From Roseobacter litoralis Och 149 (GTDB lineage: Bacteria; Pseudomonadota; Alphaproteobacteria; Rhodobacterales; Rhodobacteraceae), in contig NC_015730.1 of assembly GCF_000154785.2 (NCBI RefSeq), forward strand, positions 2,108,001 through 2,172,000: a DNA stretch of 64,000 bases, written 5' to 3'. Of the stretch, positions 1-9,466 are shown piece by piece (position 1 is the stretch's first letter; the number at the start of each line of letters is the position of its first letter). The notes under the pieces are model-generated. The model worked only from the letters and a program-made list of their open reading frames with translations. It did no database searches and was not told where the DNA came from. A program made the position numbers and the translations under genes.

Positions 1-533
1 TCCTCACCATGTCCCGCAAAATTCAGGTAGGCGCGCCCATGATGGCCAAAGCGTTCAGAATTGGACCAACCTTCGCGGGACCAGGCAATGTTTGCATCAT
101 CGTCAGCGGGATCGGTCCAGACACCATCCAGTGAATACATCCACCCCATGGATCGGTCGCCAAAAGCGGTGGCGTCCGCTGCAACCTTGGCGGTCGCTCC
201 ACCAAAGTTCCAAAGCGATGAGAGTGAGTTGTCCGAAGGCGCCGCCAACGCGTTTGCCATGGCAAGTTCAATCATCTTAACTGTAAGGTCTGTCAGATAG
301 CGGGCTTTCCAGTAGCAGCGAAAATCTCCAGCAGGCATAAGACTATCGAAAAGTTGTTGCACATCGCAGTAATTCATTCGCCCGGAAAAATCGGTCGACA
401 TTTCGCCCAGCTCGCGAAGGGGCTGCAGAAGCGTTTCACCTTCAGCTGCGTCACCGTTGTACACGCAAGCCAGTGTAAAGACCCGCTTGCCCCAGTGTTC
501 CTCTGGGAAATCCTCGCCCCCTGCGGATAGCGA
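1..533 (-). pseudogene. FAD-linked oxidase (BBE C-terminal domain), 5'-truncated and running off the window
   Basis: The minus-strand frame is open from 533 to the window edge and reads like the C-terminal half of a berberine-bridge-type FAD oxidase. It has the substrate-domain region (ACVYNGDAAEGETLLQPLRE, then YWKARYL) and the typical closing stretch with GWSNSERFGHHGRAYLNF, close to the usual W..Y.NF ending of BBE domains. The frame is closed on its 5' side by a TAG at 534-536 and nothing resembling the FAD-binding N-terminal half lies upstream, where an IS1182 fragment starts about 170 bp away. I therefore read it as a gene that lost its 5' half. Whether its 3' end is intact cannot be seen. 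Confidence 0.7.
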
Positions 534-695
534 CTAGCGATGCAATGAATGCCCTAATCTGAATCTCTGCCATCTTACGCCTCTCGATAATGCTTTTGGC
601 TAGCCTTTCTCGGCTGAAAGCTAGTCTGTGGCAACGGCAGTTTTGTCCCGCACTGCGGACACACCTCCTGCCACAACTTATGTGCTTAAAACTGC

Positions 696-1448
696 CGATG
701 CTGATGGAAAAACTCCGGCCTTGATCGAGGCCCAGCCGCCTGATTCACTTGCCTTATCACGGGGGAGGATCAGACGATGATGGGACGGCTGGAGACGCAG
801 GAGAACCTGTTTTACCGGTTTCGGATCGAGGATCATGTCCCGCAGGACCACCTTTTGCGTCGGATTGACCGGCTGTTGGACTTCGACGCGATCCGCCAGG
901 AGCTGGCTGCGCTCTACAGCCATACAGGCCGCCCGTCTATCGATCCCGAGTTGATGCTGCGCATGCTGCTGATTGGCTATTTGTACGGCATCCGCTCGGA
1001 ACGACGGCTTGTCGAGGAGGTGCATCTCAATCTGGCATACCGGTGGTTCTGCAAACTGGGTTTGGAAGGTCGAGTGCCGGATCGTTCGACCTTTTCCAAG
1101 AACCGCCACGGGCGCTTTGCCGATGGCGATGTGCTGCGTCGCCTGTTCGAAAGCGTGGTCGAGAAGTGCATCGGCTTCGGCATTGTCGGCGGCACGGATG
1201 CGGCTATCGACGGCAGCACCATCGAGGCGGATGCCAACCGGGACCGCAAGAATGTGCCGGAAGCGGTTCAGAAAATCTGGTCGCGCCAGGAACAGGTGCA
1301 GCACCCGGTGGCTGAATATCTGGAAAAGTTGGCCGACGCTGAAGGCACGGTACAATCCGGCCCGAAGAAGAAACCGCCCAAGTATATCTCGGAGACCGAC
1401 CCGGAAGCGGCATGGTCGCTCAAAGACGGGCCCGGACGGTTCAGCTAG
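696..1448 (+). mobile_element. IS1182-family insertion sequence, left part
   Basis: The fragment consists of a probable left terminal repeat (about 700-720, GATGGAAAAACTCC) and the 5' half of a transposase gene that stops abruptly at about 1447. The terminal repeat resembles GTTGAAAAAGTC at 9469-9480, the outer end of the second IS fragment in this window. The right end of this element is missing: the LysR sequence begins at the last transposase codon. The left boundary is approximate because no target duplication could be identified. Confidence 0.6.
777..1448 (+). pseudogene. IS1182-family transposase, N-terminal half only
   Basis: The 223-residue product is the N-terminal part of an IS1182-type (DUF772/DDE) transposase. 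It has the DUF772 region with PSIDPELMLRMLLIGYLYGI and RSERRLVEEVHLNLAYRWF, then the first catalytic Asp region (VGGTDAAIDGSTIEADANRD), and ends in SLKDGPGRFS where family members normally continue with the rest of the DDE domain. Full-length relatives are about twice as long, so this copy cannot transpose. The final TAG is created by the junction with the adjoining LysR sequence. A fragment encoding the missing C-terminal part lies on the opposite strand at 9532 to about 10130. Confidence 0.85.
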
Positions 1449-2164
1449 CATGGCAATACTGATACGCCAACTCCCCACTTCGTCGCCCAAAACATGTCCA
1501 GAACAGAATTGCTCCGATACCGGCATAACTGGTCGTAGCCATTGATACGCATCCAGTTCTGCAACGTGGGGTAGTGAATGCTGTCATCGGGTCCGATCCA
1601 CGCCAGACGGGAAAGATCTACATCGCCAAGGTTGGGAGACACTTTGTCTTGTGACGCATACACGGCCTGCTTGATCACTCCAACTTTCTTAACAGACATT
1701 GAATTTGGGGACGTACTTGAAGGTCTTATCGCGAGGTCTGCCTCTCGTCTCGTCAGGTTTAGAAAGTCGTTCGAAACCACAACTGACAGATCGATATCGG
1801 GGTACTTCTTGCCGAAGCTGGCAAGAACTGGGCTGAGCCAGCCGAACAGCAGTGAATCTGTTGTCGTCAACCGTACGCTGCCAAAAGGGCGAAAATCCTG
1901 TCCGGTTATCTGCCGTTCCGTGATATCGACTTCGTGCCGCAGCTTATCAAACAAGTCGCAAATTTCGATGGCCGCGGCAGTTGGCGTGTAGCCTGTCCTT
2001 GACCGCTGAAAGAACACCGCGCCGAGTTTGTCTTCGATGAAATTGAGTTTTCTGTAAATGGTTGGGTGGCTAACGCCTAAAGCACGTGCTGCGCCACTTA
2101 ACGTTTCTGTCGAGCGAATTGCATGGATAAGGCATATGTCGTCCCAAGATAGTCGATTGTACAT
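1445..2164 (-). pseudogene. LysR-family transcriptional regulator, 3'-truncated at an IS junction
   Basis: The 239-residue product has a LysR winged-helix N-terminus (SGAARALGVSHPTIYRKLNFIEDKLG, residues about 24-50) and most of the effector-binding domain. It ends at GVGVSVLPC, where about 50-60 more residues are normal for this family. The stop codon falls exactly where the IS1182 fragment begins, so the truncation is due to the IS or a deletion next to it. It is transcribed divergently from the flavodoxin-fold oxidoreductase gene at 2258, the usual arrangement of a LysR regulator and its target. DNA binding may persist; ligand response is doubtful. Confidence 0.8.
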
Positions 2165-2257
2165 TTTTGTAAGTCAACTCGCCAATATTTTTCCTAACCA
2201 CGTCACAAACGTACATGATATCTCTGTTTGAAAGCAACTTTCGAATGGATCACTTTG

Positions 2258-2992
2258 ATGAAAGCCCTGATCGTCCTTTGCCACCCAGAGCGTAACTCTT
2301 TCAATGGCGCGCTGGCAAAACTGGCGAAAGCAACGCTCGAAGCGCAAGGCTACACAGTGAGAATAACCGATCTGTACCAAGAAGGCTTTGACCCGGTCGA
2401 GTCTGAGAAGCACTTTTTGCACCGCGAAAATCCAGATGAATTTTCGGTTCTGGGAGAGCAACGGCACGCATTTCAGACTGGTCGGCTTTCAACGGATGTG
2501 GAGCGTCAAATAGCGCTTTTGGAAGAGGCCGACTTTGTGCTGTTGCAGTTCCCAATCTGGTGGCACAGCGTTCCTGCAATGATGAAAGGGTGGATCGATC
2601 GTGTGTTTGTGAGCGGCGGCCTTTACACCAGCACCAAACGGTATGATCGGGGTCACTTCAGCGGCAAGGTTGCAATGTGCGCCGCGACGATTGGCGCGCC
2701 TGCTATCGTGATGCAACCTGGTGGTCGGGGTGGAACCATTGAGCAGATCTTTTGGTCGACCCAGTATTCCCTTCATTACATGGGGTTTTCCGTTCTTCCT
2801 CCATTTCTGGCAGATAGCGTTCAAGGGCATGGATATGCCACGGACAGTGCAGAGACGAATAAACTTCGTTTAGAAGGCCATAAACAGAGCTTGATTGATC
2901 GGCTGCGGGCGATTCCTACAACCAATTCGATTGCGTACGCCACGTGGAAGGATTGGGACGAACTCGGCGTAGCCAAGAGAGTTTCTCAATAA
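2258..2992 (+). CDS. NAD(P)H oxidoreductase, flavodoxin-like fold (MdaB/KefF/NQO type)
   Basis: The 244-residue protein probably reduces quinones or similar electrophiles with NAD(P)H using FMN or FAD. It begins MKALIVLCHPERNSFNGAL, the FMN/FAD phosphate-binding start of this family. It continues with ADFVLLQFPIWWHSVPAMMKGWIDRVF (residues about 88-115), the signature of flavodoxin-like NAD(P)H dehydrogenases. I chose ATG 2258 because the family motif starts there; an upstream TTG at 2228 adds ten residues with no family match. It stands alone, divergent from the truncated LysR gene, which probably regulated it. The substrate is unknown. Confidence 0.85.
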   Translation: MKALIVLCHPERNSFNGALAKLAKATLEAQGYTVRITDLYQEGFDPVESEKHFLHRENPDEFSVLGEQRHAFQTGRLSTDVERQIALLEEADFVLLQFPIWWHSVPAMMKGWIDRVFVSGGLYTSTKRYDRGHFSGKVAMCAATIGAPAIVMQPGGRGGTIEQIFWSTQYSLHYMGFSVLPPFLADSVQGHGYATDSAETNKLRLEGHKQSLIDRLRAIPTTNSIAYATWKDWDELGVAKRVSQ

Positions 2993-3715
2993 TAAAGAAA
3001 ACGATAAAGCTTCTTGCGCAATTTCCTCGGCGCTAGTGCGTTTTGAACCCTCTCCAGCAGACGTGGGCGCAGCTCCAGCGAAATGACGCAAAGTCCCGCA
3101 CTGCCGACCTCGGGCAACGCCACAATCTCGCGGGAGCAGCGAATGGCAGGTTAGGTGAAGCTGCATTGCGGTGTAGTCTGGCACGATAAATGGCTGGTGA
3201 GGGCCGTCTGTGACATGGGTCCAGGCCGTGATTTGACAGATGCTGCGCCGCATACGATGGCCGCTGAGAGCCCAACCTGTGAATTCACTTTTTTAGCTGC
3301 GAGCGCGCGCAGCAAGAAAATCGCTGCACATGCTCGAAAAGCGATGCCGCTGTGCGGAGGGACAACCGGCCATTGATGTTGTTTGCAGCGAAGTTGGAGC
3401 AGGCAATGCACGTGTCGCATGACAAACCTGACTTCCGCGACAGCAGCGGCCATTGCTGACGGAGCATTTCATCGCAAACGCAGGGTCGCTTGTTTTGTAG
3501 CTCTGCGGATTTTGCCTGACCGGACGTTCATGGGGGCAGAAGCGTGTAGTTCCGAACCGTCCATTCGCTTCGAGCACAAGCAACAATCAAGTCGCGGGCT
3601 TGGCCAAACTTGCCCCCTTTCTACTTCAGCCGCAGGTTTTGGCGCTTAATGATCTCAACGGAACAAACAACAAAGCGTCAAGATCGACGCTCGTACTGAA
3701 TAGAGTAGTCGATTG
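2993..3715. other. Gene-free stretch between convergent genes
   Basis: About 720 bp lie between the oxidoreductase and the 3' end of the RND gene. Short open frames occur on both strands but none has a ribosome-binding site or a recognisable product. The string GTCCCGCACTGC recurs here (about 3091-3102) and near 644-655, both times in non-coding DNA, so it may be part of a degenerate dispersed repeat. I see no tRNA and no clear terminator. Confidence 0.5.
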
Positions 3716-6700
3716 TTACTCGGCCCCCACTATTTGCTGCGTATTTTCGCGATGCAACCGCTTTGATGCCATGCCCGGTGCCGCCCCCCAAGCCGCAATC
3801 AATCGATAGAAAACAGGGGTAAGGAAGAGTGTGAAAACCGTGGCAAAGCCCAAGCCGCCAACAATCACCCATCCCACTGCGATGCGCGCCTCGGCACCTG
3901 CCCCAGACGTGAGAACCAACGGTATACCACCAAACACGGTCGATACCATGGTCATCATCACGGGCCTGATCCGCAGGCGCAGCGCATCACGGATTGCGGT
4001 ATCGATGTCTTGGCCTGCCTCGCGCAACTGGTTTGCGAATTCGACAATTAGGATTCCGTTCTTTGCCATGACACCAATCAGCATCACCAGACCGATCTGG
4101 CTGTAGTAGTTTAACGATCCCCCTGTCAGCGAGATCGCAAACAACGCCGCCGCCAATCCAAACGGCACGGTCAACATGATGACCACCGCGCTGGCAAAGC
4201 TCTCGAATTGGGCCGCGAGCACGAGGAATACGATAAAAAACGCTACGCCAAAGACCAAATACATTCCCGTCTGACTGTTTGTCAGGGTTGCGGCCTCACC
4301 GGTGAATGTGATGCCCATACCATTGGGCAAGGTCTCGTCCGCGATTTCGGTCAGACGTGTCATCGCCGTGCCAAGATCAACGCCTTCGTTGAGATTGCTC
4401 TGGACCGAAACCGCAAGCGATCCGGCTTGACGTTCAATGACGGATTGACTGACCACCGCTTCAAGCGTCGCAGCAGAGGAAAGCGGAACGTAAGCTCCAC
4501 CAGGCAATCGTAGATAAATAGAGTCGATGTCGGAGGGATCATCGATCGGGCGCCCTCCGGGCACCACAATGACCTCGGTTTCCGTGTCATCTTCAAAGAC
4601 CGTGACGGCAACGTTCCCCTGCACCATTGCACTGACCGTCTCTGTAATCTCTGCTTCCGTCAGTCCAAAAACGCGGGCCATGTCTGGATCGACCTTCACC
4701 TCAAACTGAACCTCGGCGCTTTCACCAGACAGTTGCGGTGTGGTAAAGACGCTGTCTGCTGACATGACCTCAATCACATCTTCAGCAGCAGCGGTAATTT
4801 CCTCAAGGTTCGTACCGGTCACAGCAAACTGTAATCCGCGCCCTGCACCACGAATATTCAAGCTATTGGTAAACCGCGTACTGACCTGAACACCGGGCAC
4901 AGACGCAAGCTCGTCCGTCAAATCAGCGATCAGATCAGACTGCGACCAATCGCGCTCTGCCCAGTCGGGCAAGCGCACAATGATAAAAGCATCGTTCCCT
5001 CCCCCAACACCGATGATACTTTGCACCACCTCAATCTGACCGGTTGCGCGGTAGGGTGTGAGAATGTCTTCAACCAAGACCACCTGCGTTTCGAGATAAT
5101 CAACCGTCGTATCGGTCGCGCCCCGGGCTTGAATTAGGAAAAAGCCTCTATCTTCCTCGGGTGTGATGCTGGACGACAAGGTGCTCGCAGCACCGGCAGC
5201 AATTATTGCAAACCCACCCGCAATCGCCAATACGATCAGAGGTGCACGGATTGCGTGGTCCATGACGAAGTCGAATGTGCGTACAAGCCGGCCTGGTGTG
5301 TCTGGCGCGCTTTCCGCTTTTGGTTTTCCGGGGTCCAAAAATGCGGCCAGCACCGGCGTCAAGGTCAAAGCGGTCATCGATGACAGGGTCACGGCAAAGG
5401 CCAGGACAAATCCGAATTCGCTAAACACGCCGCCCGCTTGGCCAGGTAAAAACGAGATCGGAATGAACACCGCAGCCAGCGTAGCGGTGGTCGAAATGAC
5501 AGCAAAAAAAACCTCGTTGGTCCCGGCGGCAGCAGCGGCAAAGGCGCCCATACCCTGCTTGCGCTTGCGAACGATGTTTTCGATCACAACAATGGCGTCA
5601 TCTACGACCATTCCGGTCGCCAAAACCAACGCCAAAAGGCTGATGGTGTTAACAGAAAAATCCGTCAACCAGATCGCACCAACTGTACCAACCAACGCGA
5701 CCGGTATCGTGACCGCAGGGATGATCGTTGCGCGCGGCGACCGCAGGAAAGCGAAGATGACCACAATGACAATGATCGTCGCAAGTCCAATGGATTTTAC
5801 GACCTCATTGATAGATCCTTCGATGAACACCCCATCGTCAGACACAATGAGAAGCGACACGCCTTCCGGCAAATACTCCTGTAAATCAGCAACCGCTACG
5901 CCAACCTCTCTGGAAATTTTGAGCGTGTTCCCAACGGATTGCCGGCTGATGTCCAGCCCAACCGCAGTTTCGCCATTGACCCGGGCAAAAACGGAGCTGT
6001 CCTCCGGTGTTAACTGCACAAAGGCCACATCAGACACCCGCGTCGTCTCATCAATCAAGAGCTGGCCAACCGTATCGGTAGTCACGTTGGCGTTGCCAAC
6101 TCGAAGCGCAATCGATTGCGCCGACGTCTCCAGCGATCCAAGTGGCGTGTCATCCCGCAAGGCAGCCAATGCGTCCGACACATCAAACACCGTCAATCCC
6201 CGGCTCAGCAGCGATGGCATATCAAGCGTCACGCGAAATTCATTTGCGCGATTGCCGCGCACCGTGACCTCGGCGATACCGTCAATCAGCATCAAACGGT
6301 CATATATGACGCCTTCAGCAAGCTCCGTCAGTTCGTCAAAACTGGCGTCACCCAAGATCGCCAAACGGATGATGGCATCGGCGTTGCTATCACTTTTCGA
6401 CACGCTCGGGTCGTCGTCCAGATCATCTGGAAGCTGACGGAGGGTGGCCGATACAATCTCGCGGGCCTCGTTTGCTGCAACATCAACATCGGTGCCTTCG
6501 GACAGGTCAATCGTGATGCGGCTTGAACCCGTTTCCGAACTGGATTCGATGTACGAAAGCCCCTCCAGGGCGCTCAGTGCGTCTTCAAGCGGCCGTGTGA
6601 TTCCTTGTTCAACCGTCGCTGGCACCGCCCCTTCATAGTCAGTCCGTACCGATAAAACCGGCTGGTCCACGTCCGGCATTTCACGCACATCTACAGCCGC

Positions 6701-6823
6701 GATCGCCGCGAGCCCTGCGATCAAAATTAAGAGGTTGATAACAAGCCCGAAAACGGGGCGGGCAACAAATAGATCAGCAAAGCCGGTTTTTCGGTTCAGG
6801 GGAGCCGTCTGAGGGGTGGTCAT
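3716..6823 (-). CDS. RND efflux transporter, inner-membrane pump (AcrB/MexB superfamily)
   Basis: The 1035-residue protein is a proton-driven resistance-nodulation-division pump of standard length for the HAE-type family. It has TM1 near residues 24-44 (PVFGLVINLLILIAGLAAIA) followed by the porter motif DVDQPVLSVRTDYEGA. TM4 carries the paired acidic residues Asp408-Asp409 (GMVVDDAIVVIENI), matching the proton-relay aspartates 407/408 of AcrB. The protein is duplicated, with a second TM block near residues 870-1015. Its ATG overlaps the stop of the upstream adaptor gene (ATGA), so the two are co-translated. No outer-membrane factor is encoded nearby, so a TolC-like protein must come from elsewhere. 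The substrate cannot be predicted. Confidence 0.95.
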   Translation of the reverse strand: MTTPQTAPLNRKTGFADLFVARPVFGLVINLLILIAGLAAIAAVDVREMPDVDQPVLSVRTDYEGAVPATVEQGITRPLEDALSALEGLSYIESSSETGSSRITIDLSEGTDVDVAANEAREIVSATLRQLPDDLDDDPSVSKSDSNADAIIRLAILGDASFDELTELAEGVIYDRLMLIDGIAEVTVRGNRANEFRVTLDMPSLLSRGLTVFDVSDALAALRDDTPLGSLETSAQSIALRVGNANVTTDTVGQLLIDETTRVSDVAFVQLTPEDSSVFARVNGETAVGLDISRQSVGNTLKISREVGVAVADLQEYLPEGVSLLIVSDDGVFIEGSINEVVKSIGLATIIVIVVIFAFLRSPRATIIPAVTIPVALVGTVGAIWLTDFSVNTISLLALVLATGMVVDDAIVVIENIVRKRKQGMGAFAAAAAGTNEVFFAVISTTATLAAVFIPISFLPGQAGGVFSEFGFVLAFAVTLSSMTALTLTPVLAAFLDPGKPKAESAPDTPGRLVRTFDFVMDHAIRAPLIVLAIAGGFAIIAAGAASTLSSSITPEEDRGFFLIQARGATDTTVDYLETQVVLVEDILTPYRATGQIEVVQSIIGVGGGNDAFIIVRLPDWAERDWSQSDLIADLTDELASVPGVQVSTRFTNSLNIRGAGRGLQFAVTGTNLEEITAAAEDVIEVMSADSVFTTPQLSGESAEVQFEVKVDPDMARVFGLTEAEITETVSAMVQGNVAVTVFEDDTETEVIVVPGGRPIDDPSDIDSIYLRLPGGAYVPLSSAATLEAVVSQSVIERQAGSLAVSVQSNLNEGVDLGTAMTRLTEIADETLPNGMGITFTGEAATLTNSQTGMYLVFGVAFFIVFLVLAAQFESFASAVVIMLTVPFGLAAALFAISLTGGSLNYYSQIGLVMLIGVMAKNGILIVEFANQLREAGQDIDTAIRDALRLRIRPVMMTMVSTVFGGIPLVLTSGAGAEARIAVGWVIVGGLGFATVFTLFLTPVFYRLIAAWGAAPGMASKRLHRENTQQIVGAE

Positions 6824-8049
6824 GTTGGTGCCTGACTTTGCTCGGTTTCAGAATTCGCATCTGCCGCAGGACTACGCCCGGGTGCGCCACCACCGTCCTC
6901 TTCGCCGTCTCGCGACCTTTTTGGGGCATCGTCACCCACTGTTGCGATCCGAGCGCCTTCACGCAATTTCTGCGCTCCTTCGGTCACAACGAGCGTGCCT
7001 TCAGCGACATCAGCGTCGATCCAGACCAACTCATCACGTCGAAACAGGATCGTGACGGGAACCGGTTCGGCGATCCCGTCAGCGTCAATCCAAACCTTCG
7101 ATCCCTCGCGAGACCATGTTATCGCCGTTGAGGGTACGGCAGCCATCGGTGCGCTTTCGTGAATGATACGCACCTCAAACGTCATGCCCGGCCAAAGCAC
7201 GCCGCCGGGGTTTTCGATACGCGCTTCGACGGTCACGCTGCGGGTCACACTATCAAGGCGGCTGTCAAACGCGACGATATTGCCATCAAAAACCCGCCCT
7301 GTGAACGAAGGTGTGCTCGCCAAAACGGTATCGACCTCAGACAACATGCCAATCGCACGTTCCGGTAACTCAAATGAAACCAACAATGCGTCGGCATCAT
7401 CAATCGTCACGATCTCTGCTCCCGCCGCCAAAACGTCGCCGACCTCGACATCGCTTAAGCCCAGCCGTCCTGAAATTGGGGCGCGGATCGTACGGTCATC
7501 AAGTGCCACTTCCATCAGCCCAACGTTTGCTTGCGCCAATCGCTGTGCGACAACGGCATCCGAAAGTGTCACAGCCGTGATTGTTGAATTCCCGTTTGCC
7601 TGCAAACGCGCATAGCGGTTGACGGTATCGCGGGCCTGCTCGAGTTCGGCCTGCGCAATTTCCAAGTTCAGCGTTTCGGTACGCGCATCAAGGGTCACAA
7701 GAACGTCGCCTGCCTCGATCTCGCCATTGGAGGGCAAATGCGCTTCGATCACTTCTCCCGCTGCATCTGAAAGCACGCTCACACTACGCAGGGCCTCTGC
7801 GCTACCGACCGCGTTTAAGGTGCTCTCGTAGGGCATCATGGTTAGCGGTGCGGTCACGACGGTGGTCGAGGTACTGCCGCGTCGGCCTCTTCCTGCCCCG
7901 AGCGCATCACCCCGAAGCGCGTCCGCAGCATCACTATTTTCTACCTCAACGCCAAATAGCGCTGTGGCAAGCGCAGGTATGCCGAACGTTAAAACGTAAG
8001 CTCCCATCAAGATCCCGACGGCAGTAATAAGCGTTAAGAACATACGCAT
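6820..8049 (-). CDS. RND efflux membrane-fusion (periplasmic adaptor) protein
   Basis: The 409-residue HlyD/MexA-type adaptor links the RND pump to an outer-membrane channel. It has an N-terminal membrane anchor (LTLITAVGILMGAYVLTFG), a lipoyl half-motif (GEVIEAHLPSNGEIEAGDVL), an alpha-helical hairpin region (LNLEIAQAELEQARDTVNRY), the second lipoyl half (DRTIRAPISGRLGLSDVEVG) and beta-barrel/membrane-proximal domains. The C-terminus is unusually hydrophilic and acidic/basic mixed (KRSRDGEEDGGGAPGRS). The frame is open upstream to 8430 but the extra residues are unlike the family, so I start at ATG 8049, just before the anchor. It is the first gene of a two-gene operon with the pump. Confidence 0.88.
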   Translation of the reverse strand: MRMFLTLITAVGILMGAYVLTFGIPALATALFGVEVENSDAADALRGDALGAGRGRRGSTSTTVVTAPLTMMPYESTLNAVGSAEALRSVSVLSDAAGEVIEAHLPSNGEIEAGDVLVTLDARTETLNLEIAQAELEQARDTVNRYARLQANGNSTITAVTLSDAVVAQRLAQANVGLMEVALDDRTIRAPISGRLGLSDVEVGDVLAAGAEIVTIDDADALLVSFELPERAIGMLSEVDTVLASTPSFTGRVFDGNIVAFDSRLDSVTRSVTVEARIENPGGVLWPGMTFEVRIIHESAPMAAVPSTAITWSREGSKVWIDADGIAEPVPVTILFRRDELVWIDADVAEGTLVVTEGAQKLREGARIATVGDDAPKRSRDGEEDGGGAPGRSPAADANSETEQSQAPT

Positions 8050-8556
8050 CAGTGGAAGCACCCTTTCGTCATTTGGTTCATTAAACGTTAGAAGTATGAC
8101 TTTCCGTCGAACTGCGGAGTCGGTTTGTTCAGTACGGTGCGGGCCTCGCCTGATGGCGGTGGTTTTTCGCGCCGGCGAGTACCTAAGCGAAACCAGTTCA
8201 AAGCCTTTGTTGCGCAACTGTTTTTGGAATTCGTCAACAGTACATTCTGCTTTGGAGGATTGGATGAGCTTGACAGCGCGGATGGCTGGTTTCCGCAGAA
8301 GCGAGCGACATAGTGCGCAAGCGCAAAACTTTCCCCTAGAGTATTCCGAACACACGCCGCCAATTTTCCGTTGAGCGAGGAATGCCAGCTTCCGTGAGGT
8401 GGATGCCAGCCTAGAATGTATTTTGGTCAATCGGCAGGGGCTTAAGGTGGCATATGGTCCATGAGATTGATTGCGCGCCCATACCCTCCGATAAAAAGAA
8501 CGACGGAAACTCCGTTGGTGCCCGTTAAACTTTTATCCAAGCATCTGGAGGGTATC
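8050..8556. other. Intergenic region between divergent adaptor and YHYH genes
   Basis: About 500 bp separate the adaptor gene (minus strand) from the YHYH gene (plus strand). The stretch must contain both promoters. Open frames extend into it from each side but lack family similarity. No TetR/LysR gene that might control the efflux operon is present. Confidence 0.5.
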
Positions 8557-9360
8557 ATGAAAACACTTAGTACCACGCTCGCGCTGACGCTTTTGACCGC
8601 CGGTGCGGCTCAGGCACATGTGACTATTACTGTGGATGGGGATCAGCGCTGTATCGCATCCGATGGCGTGCCCGATCACGAAACCGGCCCATGGCGAGCC
8701 GGGGCGACGGTGGAAGAGCAGAACCATAGGTTTTGTATGGATGCAACGCCCGAGCTTACGGATACCATCACCCGGCGCGCTCGTATCTCGGGTATTACGC
8801 TGACCGGGATTCCACTGCGTCCGGGCACCGCGGAATACTATGATCCCACGTCAGAGCGCGGCTATTCCCGCGACCGGTCCTCAGGATGGAATGTTGAAGG
8901 CATGGGCGGGCTCGTTATGGACGCACAGAATGCCCATGTGGACGGTCAGGGCATGTACCACTATCACGGCATTCCCTTTGCAGTAACAGACGCGCTGGAA
9001 AGTACCCTCTTTGGCTTTGCTGCAGATGGGTTCGAAATCCACTACGTGGGCGACCAAGCGCAATCATCCTGGCAACTGAAAAGCGGGGAGCGCGAGTCTG
9101 GTCCAGGTGGCGCACATGATGGCACCTACGTGCAGGATTACGAATTCGTTGCGGGCTCCGGAACTTTGGATGAATGCAACGGCGCAGTGCGCGATGGGCA
9201 GTATGCCTATTTCGTAACCGATACCTACCCGTTCTTTCCACGCTGTTTCAAAGGCTCGGTGTCGAGCGACTTTATCGGGGGGCGCGGCGATCGGCCGTTG
9301 CGAGATGGCGATCGGCCCCCGCCGGATGGCGACCGACCTCCACGGGGTGACGACGGCTGA
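8557..9360 (+). CDS. Secreted YHYH-domain protein
   Basis: The 267-residue protein has a clear Sec signal peptide (MKTLSTTLALTLLTAGAAQA) and a YHYH domain. The name-giving GQGMYHYHGIPF lies around residue 135, followed by FAADGFEIHYV and then LDECNGAVRDGQYAYFVTD, with FPRCF near the end of the domain. The family is widespread but its biochemical role is not established; it is found in secreted or envelope proteins. The C-terminal 26 or so residues are a low-complexity tail built from the repeat DGDRPP with variants. A GGAGG Shine-Dalgarno sequence sits 7 bp before ATG 8557. It stands alone, between the efflux operon and an IS fragment. Confidence 0.88.
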   Translation: MKTLSTTLALTLLTAGAAQAHVTITVDGDQRCIASDGVPDHETGPWRAGATVEEQNHRFCMDATPELTDTITRRARISGITLTGIPLRPGTAEYYDPTSERGYSRDRSSGWNVEGMGGLVMDAQNAHVDGQGMYHYHGIPFAVTDALESTLFGFAADGFEIHYVGDQAQSSWQLKSGERESGPGGAHDGTYVQDYEFVAGSGTLDECNGAVRDGQYAYFVTDTYPFFPRCFKGSVSSDFIGGRGDRPLRDGDRPPPDGDRPPRGDDG

Positions 9361-9466
9361 AAGAAACTGCCAACCGGGGCACTGCGTTCAATGATGAGTT
9401 GGATCCAGCAGCATGCATATGCCGCGTCAGCAAAGGCGTGAAAACGTATGTCGGGAGAGTCCGGAT

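Noticed and set aside
678..1526. A minus-strand open frame of 282 codons over the transposase fragment
   Set aside because: Antisense to a recognisable IS1182 transposase; no family character.
5163..6437. A plus-strand open frame of over 420 codons opposite the RND pump gene
   Set aside because: Ser/Thr/Ala-rich antisense shadow with no ribosome-binding site or known domain.
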